Below, one piece after another: positions 7,403 to 16,661 of a stretch of DNA of 64,000 bases (the stretch's first letter is position 1; each line of letters begins with the position of its first letter). A program made the position numbers and the translations under genes. The notes under the pieces were generated by a model that was not told the origin of the DNA, did not search any database, and saw only the letters and a program-made list of their open reading frames with translations. The DNA comes from VAZQ01 sp035293945 (GTDB taxonomy: Bacteria; Pseudomonadota; Alphaproteobacteria; Rhizobiales; Xanthobacteraceae), in assembly GCA_035293945.1 (NCBI GenBank), contig DATGLV010000039.1, forward strand, positions 248,001 to 312,000. Direction: 5' to 3'.

Positions 7403-9751
7403 TCAACCAACATCCTGGCAAGCCGACCAGACCTTTTGGGGTGTTGCCGGCATTGCCAGCCGATCGGCGGCGCCGCCCGGCACCGCATCCGCGATCGCGT
7501 TCATGATGGCGGCGATCGCGGCCGTTGTGGCGGCCTCGCCGGTGCCTTTGACACCGAGCGGATTGGTGGTCGCCGGCACTGGATGGAGCGCGTCCCTGAT
7601 CGCCGGCATGTCGGCGGCGCGCGGCATTGCGTAGTCCATGAACGAGCCGGTGATGAGCTGCCCAGCCTCGGCGTCATAGACCGCCGTTTCCAGCAACGCC
7701 TGGCCGAGCCCTTGCGCCATCGCGCCGTGCAATTGGCCTTCCACGATCTTGTGGTCGAGAATATTGCCGCAATCATCGACCGCCGTGTAGGAGACGACAG
7801 CGACGGCTCCGGTCTCCGGGTCGACCTCGACCTCGGCGATATGGCAACCGTTCGGGTAGGTGGTCGGGGTCTCAGCCTTGCCTTTGGTGTCCAGGCTCTC
7901 CGGGATCTCGCCCTTGGCCTGCATCGCGGCGGCGCGGGTCGCGAGATCAAACAACGAGATGTGCCGATCGGTGCCGACCACGCGGAACTCGCCGGCCCCA
8001 TAGGCGATGTCGTCCTCGGCGGCTTCAAGCACGGTGGCGGCGATCGTCTTCCCCTTCGCCAGCATAGTGTCGAGGGTCGTCAAAATGGCGCTTCCGGCGG
8101 TCATGGCCGATCGCGAAGCCACGGACGCGAAGCCCGGAATTTCCTGGGCGGAGTCGCCATGCCGGTGGCGGATTTTTTCGACCGAGATGCCGAGCTTCTC
8201 GGCGGCGAGGCGCGGAAACACCGAGGCATGCCCCTGGCCGGTCGATTGCACGTTGAGACCGAGAACCAGGCTCTCCTTGCCGGCCTCGCCCGTGAAGGCG
8301 ACCGTCGCGCCTTCAAGGGGTGCCCCGCCGGCATGCTCGAGCATGCAGGAAATTCCGAGCCCGCGATATTTGCCGCCCTTGCCGGCCTCGCGCCGCCGCT
8401 GCTTGAAGCCATCGACGTCGGCGAGCGCAAGCGCCTTGTCGAGCACAGCCTCGAACTCGCCTGAGTCGAAGGTGGTGCCGATGGCGGTGCGGTAGGGCAT
8501 GGCGCTCGGCTTGATAAGATTGCGACGACGCAGCTTGACTCGATCGATGCCGGTCAGACGCGCAGCCTCCTCCACCACGCGTTCCAGCGCGTAGTTTGCC
8601 TCCGGCCGCCCCGCCCCGCGGTAAGGCGATGTCGGTGTCGTGTTGGTGAAGACGCAGCGCACGCTGACATCGAGATGCCTGATGTCGTACATCCCCGGAA
8701 AGCAACGAGTGAAGTTCTGCGTCTGGATGTTGGCGCCGACCGAGCCGATATAGGCCCCCATATTGGCGAGATGGCGGATGCGCAGCGCCAGGAATCGCCC
8801 CTTGGCGTCGAGGGCAAGCTCTGCCTCCGTGAAGGTGTCGCGCGCTTGATTGTCACTGAGAAACGCTTCCGAGCGGCTCGACATCCAGTGCACCGGGCGA
8901 CCGATCATCCGCGCTCCCACCATGCAGGCAAGATATTCCGGATAGGCACCGGTCTTGAGCCCGAATGCGCCCCCTACATCTTCGGTCACCACCCGCAGGC
9001 GCGACTTCTCCCAGCCCATGATCCCGAGCACGTTCTCGCGCAGAGCGCCCGCGCTTTGCGAGCACGTACGCAGTGTGGTGAGACCGGTCGCCGCGTCGTA
9101 GCTCGCGGTGGCGCCGCGCGGCTCCATCGTGGCGACGATCAAGCGCTGGTTCGCGACCTTCACGCGAGCCACATGGCTCGCCGAGGCAATGATGCGATCG
9201 ACCTCGCGCGAATTGGCATCCGGGTCGGCCGCGAGCCCCGGCCAGTCGAGCGCCAGATTTTCGGGTGCCTCCGGCCAAAGCTGCGGTGCATCGGGGCGTT
9301 GGGCGGCGAGTAGATCGACGACGGGGGCGAGCTCCTCATAGGAGATCTGCACCAGCTCCGCGGCGTCCTGCGCGGCCGCGAGCGTCTCGGCGATGATCAT
9401 GACGACCGGCTCGCCCACATGCATCACGCGCCCGCGTGCGAGGGCCGGCCGATGCGGAATGATGAGCTTCCGTCCGCCGCGGCCGCTGAGCGGAGGATGC
9501 CGGCCCACATTGCCGACGCCGGCCGCCTCCATGTCGCTTGAGGTGAGGACCGCGAGCACCCCAGCCGCCCGCCGCGCCTCCTCAACATCGATGGCGCGGA
9601 TCCGCGCAAACGCATGCGGCGAGCGTACGAAATAGGCGATGGCCTGCTTGGGCTCCGGCCGGTCGGCGATGAAATGGCCGGCGCCGCGCACCAGGGCATC
9701 ATCCTCGACGCGTGCATGATGCGTGGGCGCAACGACGGTCTTTGAGTCCAT
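7403..9751 (-). CDS. Xanthine dehydrogenase family protein, molybdopterin-binding (CoxL-like) subunit
   Basis: 782 residues, the usual length of the large subunit of molybdenum hydroxylases. Visible family segments: an N-terminal aldehyde-oxidase a/b hammerhead domain (VRGAGHFIADRPEPKQAIAY), then EDVGGAFGLKTG, SPYRGAGRPEANYALE, and the conserved late GTGEAATT containing the catalytic Glu. The AYRCSFR motif of true CO dehydrogenase is not seen, so it is not CoxL proper; the substrate is unknown. No FAD-binding or 2Fe-2S partner subunit is adjacent, which is unusual because this class normally acts as a heterotrimer. The start ATG 9751 has a GGAAG site; a TTG 12 bases upstream is also possible. 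GST is the next gene upstream on the same strand. Confidence 0.88.
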   Translation of the reverse strand: MDSKTVVAPTHHARVEDDALVRGAGHFIADRPEPKQAIAYFVRSPHAFARIRAIDVEEARRAAGVLAVLTSSDMEAAGVGNVGRHPPLSGRGGRKLIIPHRPALARGRVMHVGEPVVMIIAETLAAAQDAAELVQISYEELAPVVDLLAAQRPDAPQLWPEAPENLALDWPGLAADPDANSREVDRIIASASHVARVKVANQRLIVATMEPRGATASYDAATGLTTLRTCSQSAGALRENVLGIMGWEKSRLRVVTEDVGGAFGLKTGAYPEYLACMVGARMIGRPVHWMSSRSEAFLSDNQARDTFTEAELALDAKGRFLALRIRHLANMGAYIGSVGANIQTQNFTRCFPGMYDIRHLDVSVRCVFTNTTPTSPYRGAGRPEANYALERVVEEAARLTGIDRVKLRRRNLIKPSAMPYRTAIGTTFDSGEFEAVLDKALALADVDGFKQRRREAGKGGKYRGLGISCMLEHAGGAPLEGATVAFTGEAGKESLVLGLNVQSTGQGHASVFPRLAAEKLGISVEKIRHRHGDSAQEIPGFASVASRSAMTAGSAILTTLDTMLAKGKTIAATVLEAAEDDIAYGAGEFRVVGTDRHISLFDLATRAAAMQAKGEIPESLDTKGKAETPTTYPNGCHIAEVEVDPETGAVAVVSYTAVDDCGNILDHKIVEGQLHGAMAQGLGQALLETAVYDAEAGQLITGSFMDYAMPRAADMPAIRDALHPVPATTNPLGVKGTGEAATTAAIAAIMNAIADAVPGGAADRLAMPATPQKVWSACQDVG

Positions 9752-9851
9752 GTCCGCTTCCAAACTGGGCCAAGAGGGGCCGGCGAAGGATCGAATACCG
9801 GAGGGTTTGCCGCAGATGCCGCGGCCAAATCAAGGGGCAGGCGAGGTCAGC

Positions 9852-10544
9852 CTATCCGGCGGCGACCGGCGTCGCATCGACGAATTGGGATATCCACTTG
9901 TTGCGGCGACGCACGGCCTGCCGATAGAGCTGCTCGAACTCGGCCGGTGGAAAGCTGTGGGTCGAAGGACGCGCGACGAGCGCTTCGCCCCAGGCCTTGA
10001 GGCGCGGAAACCTTTCGATGTGGCCGAGCCGGCGGATGCGATCGAGATAGAAATAGCGTTGCAGGAAGGGCGCGTAGGCGGCGTCGACCAACGAATATTT
10101 GATGCCGTTGAAGAACGGTCCGCCGCCCTGCTTTTCCAGCGCCTTCTCCAGCCGCTCGAACGGCACCGGTATCAGAGCCGCGGCCTTTTCGTAATCGGCC
10201 TCTGTGTCCGCATAGGCGACCGCGGTCGCGAGGGACGCGAACGTCGGCACATAGTCGGTCCAGGCGCGATTGACTGCGCGTAAGACCGGGTCTTCCGGAT
10301 GCAACCGCGGCGGCACCGTCTCGTCGAGAAACTCGGCGATGGCATTGGATTCAAACAACGAAATCTTGTCGTCGAGGCGCAGCACCGGTACCTTCTTGTG
10401 TGGCGAGATGGCCAGGAACCAGTCGGGGCGATTGTCGGGCTCGATGTGCCGGAACTCGAAATCGATGTTCTTTTCCCGCAGCACGATCGCGGCGCGCTGC
10501 ACCCACGGACAGGTCTTGAAGCTGACCAGCAGATATTTCGCCAT
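9852..10544 (-). CDS. Glutathione S-transferase family protein
   Basis: 230 residues. N-terminal thioredoxin-like domain with CPWVQRAAIVL (Cys12 in the position used by omega/beta-like GSTs), then the cis-Pro segment KVPVLRLDD and the glutathione-contacting SLFESNAIAEFLDE. The C-terminal all-alpha domain contains FNGIKYSLVDAAYAPFLQR, matching the N-capping-box helix of the family. It probably conjugates glutathione to an electrophile or reduces a disulphide/haloaromatic. It is cotranscribed with the CoxL-like gene 100 bases downstream; the two may act in the same catabolic step, which is inference. ATG 10544 follows an AGGAGA site. Confidence 0.88.
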   Translation of the reverse strand: MAKYLLVSFKTCPWVQRAAIVLREKNIDFEFRHIEPDNRPDWFLAISPHKKVPVLRLDDKISLFESNAIAEFLDETVPPRLHPEDPVLRAVNRAWTDYVPTFASLATAVAYADTEADYEKAAALIPVPFERLEKALEKQGGGPFFNGIKYSLVDAAYAPFLQRYFYLDRIRRLGHIERFPRLKAWGEALVARPSTHSFPPAEFEQLYRQAVRRRNKWISQFVDATPVAAG

Positions 10545-10653
10545 GATGGTCTCCTAGGGCTTGCCCCGATTGAAGAACAGTCCTTCGCACCATTCAAGCG
10601 GGTTCGCCCGCATGACGGACTGGTGCCGGCTTGCGTGAAGGATTAGGGCGGTG

Positions 10654-10727
10654 AGTGCCGCTTCTCGATTTGAAGTCCCCGAATGAACTTGCGGCACATG
10701 TAGCAGGAACTTCAAATAGGCGGCACT
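10654..10727. repeat. REP/BIME-like palindromic repeat, copy A
   Basis: The arms AGTGCCGC...GATTTGAAGT (10654-10677) and GGAACTTCAAATAGGCGGCACT (10706-10727; given here as two adjoining parts, GGAACTTCAAA and TAGGCGGCACT) are imperfect reverse complements around a loop of about 28 bases. A related palindrome occurs at 48837-48915. It occupies the divergent intergenic region between the GST gene and the Ldh2-type dehydrogenase gene (10545-10865), in which I see no coding sequence. Confidence 0.7.
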
Positions 10728-10865
10728 GGCGCTGCAGCCGTTGCTCCGATAAGTTCTCCCTCCTTTCCGGAGCAAGCCTTGCTTCGCTCCGCGCGAAATC
10801 TTGCCCCGCAACCGGCGCGGATCTTATTCCGCGGCACAATGCCACGCTCCCCGAACCGGATCACT

Positions 10866-11939
10866 ATGGACCAAATCGTGGCTCCCATCAGGGTTCCTTC
10901 TTCTGCGATTGCAGCCTTCATCGAGGACGCGCTCGCCAAAATGGGTCTGCCGGCAGGCGATGCCGCGAAGGTCGCCGAGTTGATGGTCGAAGCGGATTTG
11001 ACCGGGGCCGACGCCCACGGGGTGTTTCGGCTGCCGCAATATGTGCGGCGTTTGCGCGCCGGCGGCGTCAATCCGCGGCCCGACATCAAGGTGCGGCAGA
11101 CCGCTTCGGCGACCGCGCTGGTCGATGGCGACAACGCTATGGGACATTTGGTGATGGCGCAGGCGGCGGCGACCGCGGTCGAGCTCGCGCGCGGAGCCGG
11201 AGTTGCCTGGGTGGGGGCGCGGCGTTCCAACCATGCGGGCGCCGCTGGGGTCTATGCGGCGATGCCGCTCGCCCACGACATGGTGGGCATCTACTCCGTG
11301 GTTGCGAGCGCCAATCACATGGCGATGTGGGGCGGCGCCGAGACGCTGCTGGGCACCAACCCGCTCGCGGTCGCCATTCCGGCGGGCGCGGAAGCCCCGG
11401 TGGTGCTCGACATCGCCACCACTGTGGTGTCCTACGGAACAGTGAAGAACTATCGGCTCCAGGGCAAGCAGATGCCGGAAGGCTGGATGGTGAGCAATCG
11501 CGACGGCGGGCCGCTGACCGATCCCGAGCGCAGCAGTGAAGGCCTGCTGTTGCCGATCGGCGGTTACAAGGGGAGCGGCCTTGCGCTGGTGCTCGGCCTG
11601 CTCGCCGGGACGCTCAATGGCGCTGCATTCGGGCGCGATGTGGTCGACTTCAATGCGGACGAGAAGAGCGCCGGCGATACCGGGCACATCATCATCGCGC
11701 TGGACGTCGCGCGCTTTCTTCCCCTGGCAAGCTTCACCGCCGAAGTCGATCGGCATTTGCGCGACTTGCGCTCTTCGCGCCGCTTGCCGAGTTTCGACGC
11801 CATCCGTCTGCCCGGGGAGGAACGGCGGCGGCGTCGGGCAGATCGCGTGGCGAACGGCGTTCCGGTAATCCCGGAGCTGATGGCGCAGCTCGATCGGCTT
11901 GCGACCGAACTCGGGCTCACACCGGTCCGGGGGCGGTGA
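10866..11939 (+). CDS. Malate/L-lactate dehydrogenase family oxidoreductase (Ldh2 type)
   Basis: 357 residues, the usual size of the NAD(P)-dependent Ldh2/MDG family (malate, ureidoglycolate, sulfolactate or imine reductases), which is unrelated to classical Rossmann LDHs. Visible family segments: ADLTGADAHGVFRLPQYV, RRSNHAGAAGVYA, LLGTNPLAVAIPAG, and IGGYKGSGLALVLGLLAG near the C-terminus. ATG 10866 is chosen as the start of the conserved core; ATG 10839 in the same frame is an alternative, and neither has a strong ribosome site. It is transcribed away from the GST gene. The substrate cannot be told from the sequence. Confidence 0.88.
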   Translation: MDQIVAPIRVPSSAIAAFIEDALAKMGLPAGDAAKVAELMVEADLTGADAHGVFRLPQYVRRLRAGGVNPRPDIKVRQTASATALVDGDNAMGHLVMAQAAATAVELARGAGVAWVGARRSNHAGAAGVYAAMPLAHDMVGIYSVVASANHMAMWGGAETLLGTNPLAVAIPAGAEAPVVLDIATTVVSYGTVKNYRLQGKQMPEGWMVSNRDGGPLTDPERSSEGLLLPIGGYKGSGLALVLGLLAGTLNGAAFGRDVVDFNADEKSAGDTGHIIIALDVARFLPLASFTAEVDRHLRDLRSSRRLPSFDAIRLPGEERRRRRADRVANGVPVIPELMAQLDRLATELGLTPVRGR

Positions 11940-11972
11940 GGGGAGCGGATTGGTCCTCAGAAGAATCGTCCA

Positions 11973-12866
11973 ATGCGCACGTTCATGCATTGCCTTGTCT
12001 ACGGCTTTGTCCTTGTTGTTGCCATCGGGGGCGGATCGGCGCGTGCGGCCGCGATCTGCCGGTTCATCACCGAGCCGCAGCTTTCCGGCTCAATGCCGGG
12101 AACCAAGTGGTCGCTCGTTTCCGACCAGGATGGCCGGGGCTGCATCTTCCAGGGCGAGCGCGGCGATACGTTGATGCTCACGGTGTTCCCAAATCCGACG
12201 GAGGACCGGGCCAAGGAATTGTACGCGACGTTGGTCAAAGCCCTCGCGGAGCGCATGCCGGTCGCTCCAGTCTCCGGGATCGGCGACGAGGCGCAGGCGG
12301 GAACGACCGCAGCCAAGGCCGCGCGTCCGGAAGCCGCGATCGTGGCGCGGTCTAGGGAATACATCCAGTCGATCAGCATCTACCGACCCGGCCGACCTGC
12401 CGACGACGCATTGCTGAAGGGGCTGAGCGACGTTGCGTTGCGCGCGTTCGTCAATGTCGGGGTGACGAGTGAGAGGTTTGGGTCCTGCGAATGGCTTAAC
12501 GCAGACGATGCCGAGGGATTCCTTGATCGGAGCACGCTGACCATCCAGCGCACCGGCGCGGGCAGCTGTTTGATGTTCGATGGCTCGGCCGATACCCTGA
12601 TGGTCGCGGTAGTCGCCATGCCGCGTGATGTTCAGGTCAGCATGATGAAGCGCACCGGAGGGTGCAAGCACGAGCCGTTGCCCGAGCTTGGTCGGGACGC
12701 CTTCGCCCAGCATTCCTGCACCAGCGGCAACACCAATGCGGTCCATATTTATGTCTGGAAGAACGGCAAGCAGGCGTCCATCCTGTTCGCGCCGCGCCAG
12801 CCGCATCCCGAAGGCTCTGTCGAGCTCCTGAAGGCAGTCGCTGGCCGCGTGTACGAGAAGATGTAA
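11973..12866 (+). CDS. Secreted protein of unknown function
   Basis: 297 residues with a clear signal peptide (MRTFMHCLVYGFVLVVAIGG, cleavage probably after SARAAA near 27). The mature part has scattered cysteines (CRF, GCIF, SCEW, SCLMF, GCKHE, HSC) that could form disulphides in the periplasm. Two halves look weakly similar: DQDGRGCIFQGERGDTLMLTVF near residue 50 and TGAGSCLMFDGSADTLMVAV near 195, each ending in an xDTLMxxV strand, suggesting an internal duplication. I do not recognise a family. It starts 33 bases after the dehydrogenase stop and may be cotranscribed with it. It ends only 5 bases before the convergent frameshifted gene. Confidence 0.72.
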   Translation: MRTFMHCLVYGFVLVVAIGGGSARAAAICRFITEPQLSGSMPGTKWSLVSDQDGRGCIFQGERGDTLMLTVFPNPTEDRAKELYATLVKALAERMPVAPVSGIGDEAQAGTTAAKAARPEAAIVARSREYIQSISIYRPGRPADDALLKGLSDVALRAFVNVGVTSERFGSCEWLNADDAEGFLDRSTLTIQRTGAGSCLMFDGSADTLMVAVVAMPRDVQVSMMKRTGGCKHEPLPELGRDAFAQHSCTSGNTNAVHIYVWKNGKQASILFAPRQPHPEGSVELLKAVAGRVYEKM

Positions 12867-12871
12867 TTGGT

Positions 12872-13326
12872 TCAACCCACGCAGTCATATCCAACGTCGA
12901 CGGCTGTAGGCGTTGTTGTCGCGACCGCCTGGTACGCCGCGGACGAGAATGTGAACCTTTCGAATTCTTCAAGCGTGTCGAGATACGGACACCAGCGATT
13001 ACCCTCGGCAAGCTTCGAAGCTCGCGAGTCGGCGCGTATTTGAATGTGAGTCGAAGCTGCCAGATATCATCGTCTTCGCACCTGTCTTCGAGAATCAGCT
13101 GCCGCGTGATGTTGAGGTCGAAGAACTCGCCTTTGCCCCAGTTGTGAACGCCCCATTGGAAGAGAAGCATGTCGCCGTCCTTTTCAAACCGACAGCCGTC
13201 GGCCCGCTCATTTTTGTAGAATTCCAGCATCGCCGGCACGCCTTGCTTCGGGACCAAATTGGCGCGGTTGAGTCCGCGTTGAGCCAGGAAAAGCTCAAAC
13301 AACGTGAGTGCTGCTTGCGGTTTCAT
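12872..13326 (-). pseudogene. Unknown protein gene with a probable frameshift
   Basis: The first part from ATG 13326 (MKPQAALTLFELFLAQRGLN ... EDDDIWQLRLTFKYA) is well-behaved protein sequence with acidic and aromatic residues. After about position 13045 the same frame turns arginine-rich and runs antisense into the neighbouring gene. From there a different frame gives AEGNRWCPYLDTLEEF, ERFTFSSAAYQAVATTTP and ends GYDCVG at a TGA at 12872-12874, exactly before the neighbouring gene. The joined product would be about 150 residues. I read this as one gene with an indel near 13030-13050, either real or a sequencing error. No family is recognised. It is downstream of the M20 amidohydrolase on the same strand (30-base gap). 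Confidence 0.62.
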
Positions 13327-13356
13327 CGTCGCTACAAAATCTGACAGCGGTAATTT

Positions 13357-14877
13357 TCAATACAGCCGCGGCTGCTCGTTGAGATAGAACTTGCGCATCA
13401 GTGGTCGGTACTGGTCCATCGTCGCCTTGTTGAGATCGAGCGGCGGCTTGGCGTCGGCGGGCAGTACGGCGAAGTAGGGCGTTTGCTTGATCTGCTGGTC
13501 GAACTCGAGGCGCGCCCGCTGCAGGACGTCGGGTCGGGTCATGAGATCGAGGATCGACGCTGCCAACACCTTCGCGCCGGCGATCATGCCTTTATGGGCG
13601 ATGCTGCTGGTCGGCGTGATGGCGGCGTGCCATTCGTGGATGGTGATGCCGGGCACGATCGAGGGAAATGCCAATAGCCCCGCCGGCACCGTCCAGGACA
13701 CGTCGCCGTTATCATTCGACGCATAGCCCTGTTGCCGGCCGCCCAGCGGCGTGACCGTAGTCTTCAGGCCCAATTCAGGGCGGCCGGCGGATTTTTGGAA
13801 CTCGCGCGCAAAGCGCTGTTCGTCGTCGCTCCAGCGCGGCATGCCGACCTTGTCGATGTTGCTCTGCACCGCTTCGGCGATCGCCTTCATGCCGAGCTGC
13901 GGCCAGCCGGCGGCGATGATTTGATATTCCGTGCTGGTGCCGGTCATCAACGCGGCGCCCTTGGCGACGTTGGTGAGCTTCTCGAAGGTCTGCACCGCGT
14001 CCGGCATGTCGGCGTCGCGCACCCACCACCAAGTCTGGGCAAGATCGGGAATGACATTGGGCTGAATGCCGCCGTTGGTCACCACGCGGTGGATCCGGTA
14101 GGTCGGATGCAGCTGCTGGCGCAGATAGGCAACGCCGACATCCATCAACTGGTTGGCGTCGAGTGCATCCTTGGCGTCCCAGGGATCGACTGCGGCATGC
14201 GCGGTCTTGCCGTGAAAAGTGAATGTGGCGCTGATCGAGGCGTAATTGGCCAGGCCGTAGCCGGTCGCCATCTGGTCGCCGATGTGCAGATAGATGATGG
14301 CGTCGACGTCCTTGAAGTAGCCGGCGCGCACGATATACGGCCGGCTGATCAGCTGCTCTTCGGCGGGGCCGAGCGAGACTATGACGCTGCCCGGAATGTT
14401 GTAGCGCATCATCGCTTCCTTGACCGCAAAGGCCGCCGCGGCCGCGACCCCGCCATGGGTGTTGTGGCCTTCCATGTGACCCGGCGCGCCTGGCACCAGC
14501 GGCTTGCGGGTGAGCTCCATCGGGGTCTGTGAACCCTCGGGGAGCGCATCGATCTCACTGACGATGGCGATGGCCGGATGGCCGTTGCCCCAGCGCGCCC
14601 ACAGATTGGTCGGCATGCCGGCGGCGCCGAGCTGGACGGTGAACCCGGCAGATTCGAGCACATCCTTTAGGAGCTTGGTGCTCTCGAACTCCTGCATGCC
14701 GAGCTCGGCAAAGTAGTAGATGGAGTCGCCGATCTTGGCCATCGGCGCGGCGTTGCGCTCGATCACCGAGAACGCGAAGTCCTTCTGCTCATCGCTTGCG
14801 GCGCGGGTGGCGACTGGTGCGAGCGAGATCAGCGTTCCCATCAAGGAACAGATTGCAAGCTTGCCGGTAAGGTGCAT
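13357..14877 (-). CDS. M20-family amidohydrolase, AbgB-like, exported
   Basis: 506 residues. An N-terminal leader (MHLTGKLAICSLMGTLISLA, cleavage after TRAA) indicates export. The rest is the M20 peptidase/amidohydrolase fold: GHMEGHNTHGGVAAAAAF holds metal-site histidines, followed by GPAEEQL with the conserved Glu, YLHIGDQM, and a dimerisation domain (FHGKTAHAAVDPWDAKDAL). This signature matches aminobenzoyl-glutamate utilisation protein B, which cleaves an amide between an aromatic or acyl group and an amino acid. ATG 14877 has a GGGAGA site; the start lies 37 bases inside the 3' end of the TPR gene upstream, so translation is probably coupled. The exact amide substrate is unknown. Confidence 0.88.
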   Translation of the reverse strand: MHLTGKLAICSLMGTLISLAPVATRAASDEQKDFAFSVIERNAAPMAKIGDSIYYFAELGMQEFESTKLLKDVLESAGFTVQLGAAGMPTNLWARWGNGHPAIAIVSEIDALPEGSQTPMELTRKPLVPGAPGHMEGHNTHGGVAAAAAFAVKEAMMRYNIPGSVIVSLGPAEEQLISRPYIVRAGYFKDVDAIIYLHIGDQMATGYGLANYASISATFTFHGKTAHAAVDPWDAKDALDANQLMDVGVAYLRQQLHPTYRIHRVVTNGGIQPNVIPDLAQTWWWVRDADMPDAVQTFEKLTNVAKGAALMTGTSTEYQIIAAGWPQLGMKAIAEAVQSNIDKVGMPRWSDDEQRFAREFQKSAGRPELGLKTTVTPLGGRQQGYASNDNGDVSWTVPAGLLAFPSIVPGITIHEWHAAITPTSSIAHKGMIAGAKVLAASILDLMTRPDVLQRARLEFDQQIKQTPYFAVLPADAKPPLDLNKATMDQYRPLMRKFYLNEQPRLY

Positions 14878-16571
14878 GGCACTTCTCCCAAGGTGATTGC
14901 CATTTCGTCGCGCACGCGTGCGATGACACTGTCCCAATCGCCCGGGACGGGTTGGCGATAAAGCCGCACGGTCGGATACCAGGGGCTGTCCGTGCGCTCG
15001 AGCAACCAGCGCCAGTCCGCGTTGAAGGCCAAGGGAATCCATGTGGGGCGTCCCATGGCACCGCCAAGATTGGCGACCGAAGTATCCACCGAGACGACCA
15101 GGTCGGCGAGACTGAGCACGGCGGCGGTATCCTCGAAGTCGCGCAAGGAATCGCCCACATGGGTGAGCCCTGGGATGCGTGCGAGCACCTCGGCATCCTT
15201 GGCACGCGGCTCGTGCTGGATGCTGATGAAGGACAGCCGATCGAGCGCAAACAGCGGCGCGAGGCGCTCGAGCGCGATCGATCGGTTACGATCGTTGGCT
15301 TGGCTCGCACGTCCCGACCAGGCAACGGCGACGCGGGGCGCGGAGAGGGCAGCGAGGCGCGTCTGCCATTCGGCGATCCGCGCGTCACTGGCCTTGATAT
15401 AGGGAATCTCGGCCGGGACGGAGGCGAGCTCGGTGTGCAGCGCCAGCGGCAGGCTTCCCATCGGGCAATGCACGTCGAAGGCGGGAAGAGGGTCGTCACG
15501 CGCGATTGCCTCGGCAACGCCCTCCAGACGCGCGAGCAGGCTCACCAATTCCGGCTGCACCTCGAGCACGACCCTGGCCCCGGAGCGCGCCAGGAGCGGC
15601 GCGTAGCGGGCAAATAGAATGGTATCGCCGAGCCCCTGCTCGGCATGCAGCAAAATTGTCTTGCGGTGCAACGGGTACTCACCCAGCCACAGGGGCTTCT
15701 TGAAGCTGCGCCGTTGCGGCATGTTGCTGCGCAGCCAGCGCGCCTCATAGAGCTCGAAACCGCGTCGGTAGTCGCCCAGCGTCAGACGCGAGAGCGCCGC
15801 ATTGTGTCGTGCATCGTTCTGCCCCTGCCCGGGTCCGAGTGCCTCGACGGCCGCGAAGCTCGCCAGTGCTTCCTCGAAGCGGTTGAGTGCCTGCAGGGAG
15901 AAGCCGCGGCTGAGGTGGGCCCGGGCATAGTCGGGTCGGCGAGACAAGGCCTGGTCGTAGGCGGCGATCGCCTCGGCATGGCGTTGCAGACTGGCCAATG
16001 CTCGCCCGCGGTTGAAGTGTGCTTCCGGATGTTCCGGGTGGATCGCCAGCAGCGCATCGTATTGCGCCAGCGCCTCGTCGAACCGCTCGAGCAAAGCGAG
16101 CGCATTGCCCCGATTGATCTGCGCGCTGACGTGCCCTGGCGCCGCGGCGACGACCCGATCCAGCGAGGCAAGCGCCTCCACGGGACGATGCAGCTTCAGC
16201 AGCATGCTCCCGCGGTTGGCCTGCGCATCGACATGTTCGGGTGCCAGTGCCAACGCTTGCTCGAAGCTTGCGAGCGCATCGCTGTCGCGATTGAGCGCGG
16301 CGAGCGTCAGCCCGAGATTGGTCAATGCATCGGGCGATCGCGGATTGGTCTTGACCGCAGCCTCAAGCAATCCGAGCGCGGCGCCGGCTTTCCCGCGTTT
16401 GAGCTTGATGACACCGAGAAGATGCAGCACATCGAAATGGTCCGGCAGCGCTTTAAGAACGCGTGTGCCGACCGTCTCGGCTTCGTCCAGCCGTCCAGCC
16501 CGAAAATGATCCGCCGCGAGCGCGAATTCGCGGGCGACAGTGGGCAGTGGACGCGGAACGGGTCTGGCCAT
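14841..16571 (-). CDS. Tetratricopeptide-repeat protein with GT9-like C-terminal domain
   Basis: 576 residues. Residues about 10-280 are a run of TPR units (repeated patterns such as ALTNLGLTLAALNRDSDALA and AHFNRGRALASLQRHAEAIA). The second half (about 290-576) resembles a GT-B/heptosyltransferase-9-like domain: LLHAEQGLGDTILFARY, VAVAWSGRASQANDRNRS, and SLADLVVSVDTSVANLGGAM, the last typical of the nucleotide-sugar side of that fold. Proteins with this layout are widespread and mostly uncharacterised; glycosylation of a protein bound by the TPRs is a common suggestion. It lies 90 bases downstream of the ECF sigma gene and overlaps the amidohydrolase start. Confidence 0.85.
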   Translation of the reverse strand: MARPVPRPLPTVAREFALAADHFRAGRLDEAETVGTRVLKALPDHFDVLHLLGVIKLKRGKAGAALGLLEAAVKTNPRSPDALTNLGLTLAALNRDSDALASFEQALALAPEHVDAQANRGSMLLKLHRPVEALASLDRVVAAAPGHVSAQINRGNALALLERFDEALAQYDALLAIHPEHPEAHFNRGRALASLQRHAEAIAAYDQALSRRPDYARAHLSRGFSLQALNRFEEALASFAAVEALGPGQGQNDARHNAALSRLTLGDYRRGFELYEARWLRSNMPQRRSFKKPLWLGEYPLHRKTILLHAEQGLGDTILFARYAPLLARSGARVVLEVQPELVSLLARLEGVAEAIARDDPLPAFDVHCPMGSLPLALHTELASVPAEIPYIKASDARIAEWQTRLAALSAPRVAVAWSGRASQANDRNRSIALERLAPLFALDRLSFISIQHEPRAKDAEVLARIPGLTHVGDSLRDFEDTAAVLSLADLVVSVDTSVANLGGAMGRPTWIPLAFNADWRWLLERTDSPWYPTVRLYRQPVPGDWDSVIARVRDEMAITLGEVPCTLPASLQSVP

Positions 16572-16661
16572 CGCGCCAGCTTACTCGACCTCCGCAGCCG
16601 CGGGCGAGAAGTTTGTCAGGACGGTCCTGGCGACCGCCTGCAGCGCGAGGTCCGCAGTTTC

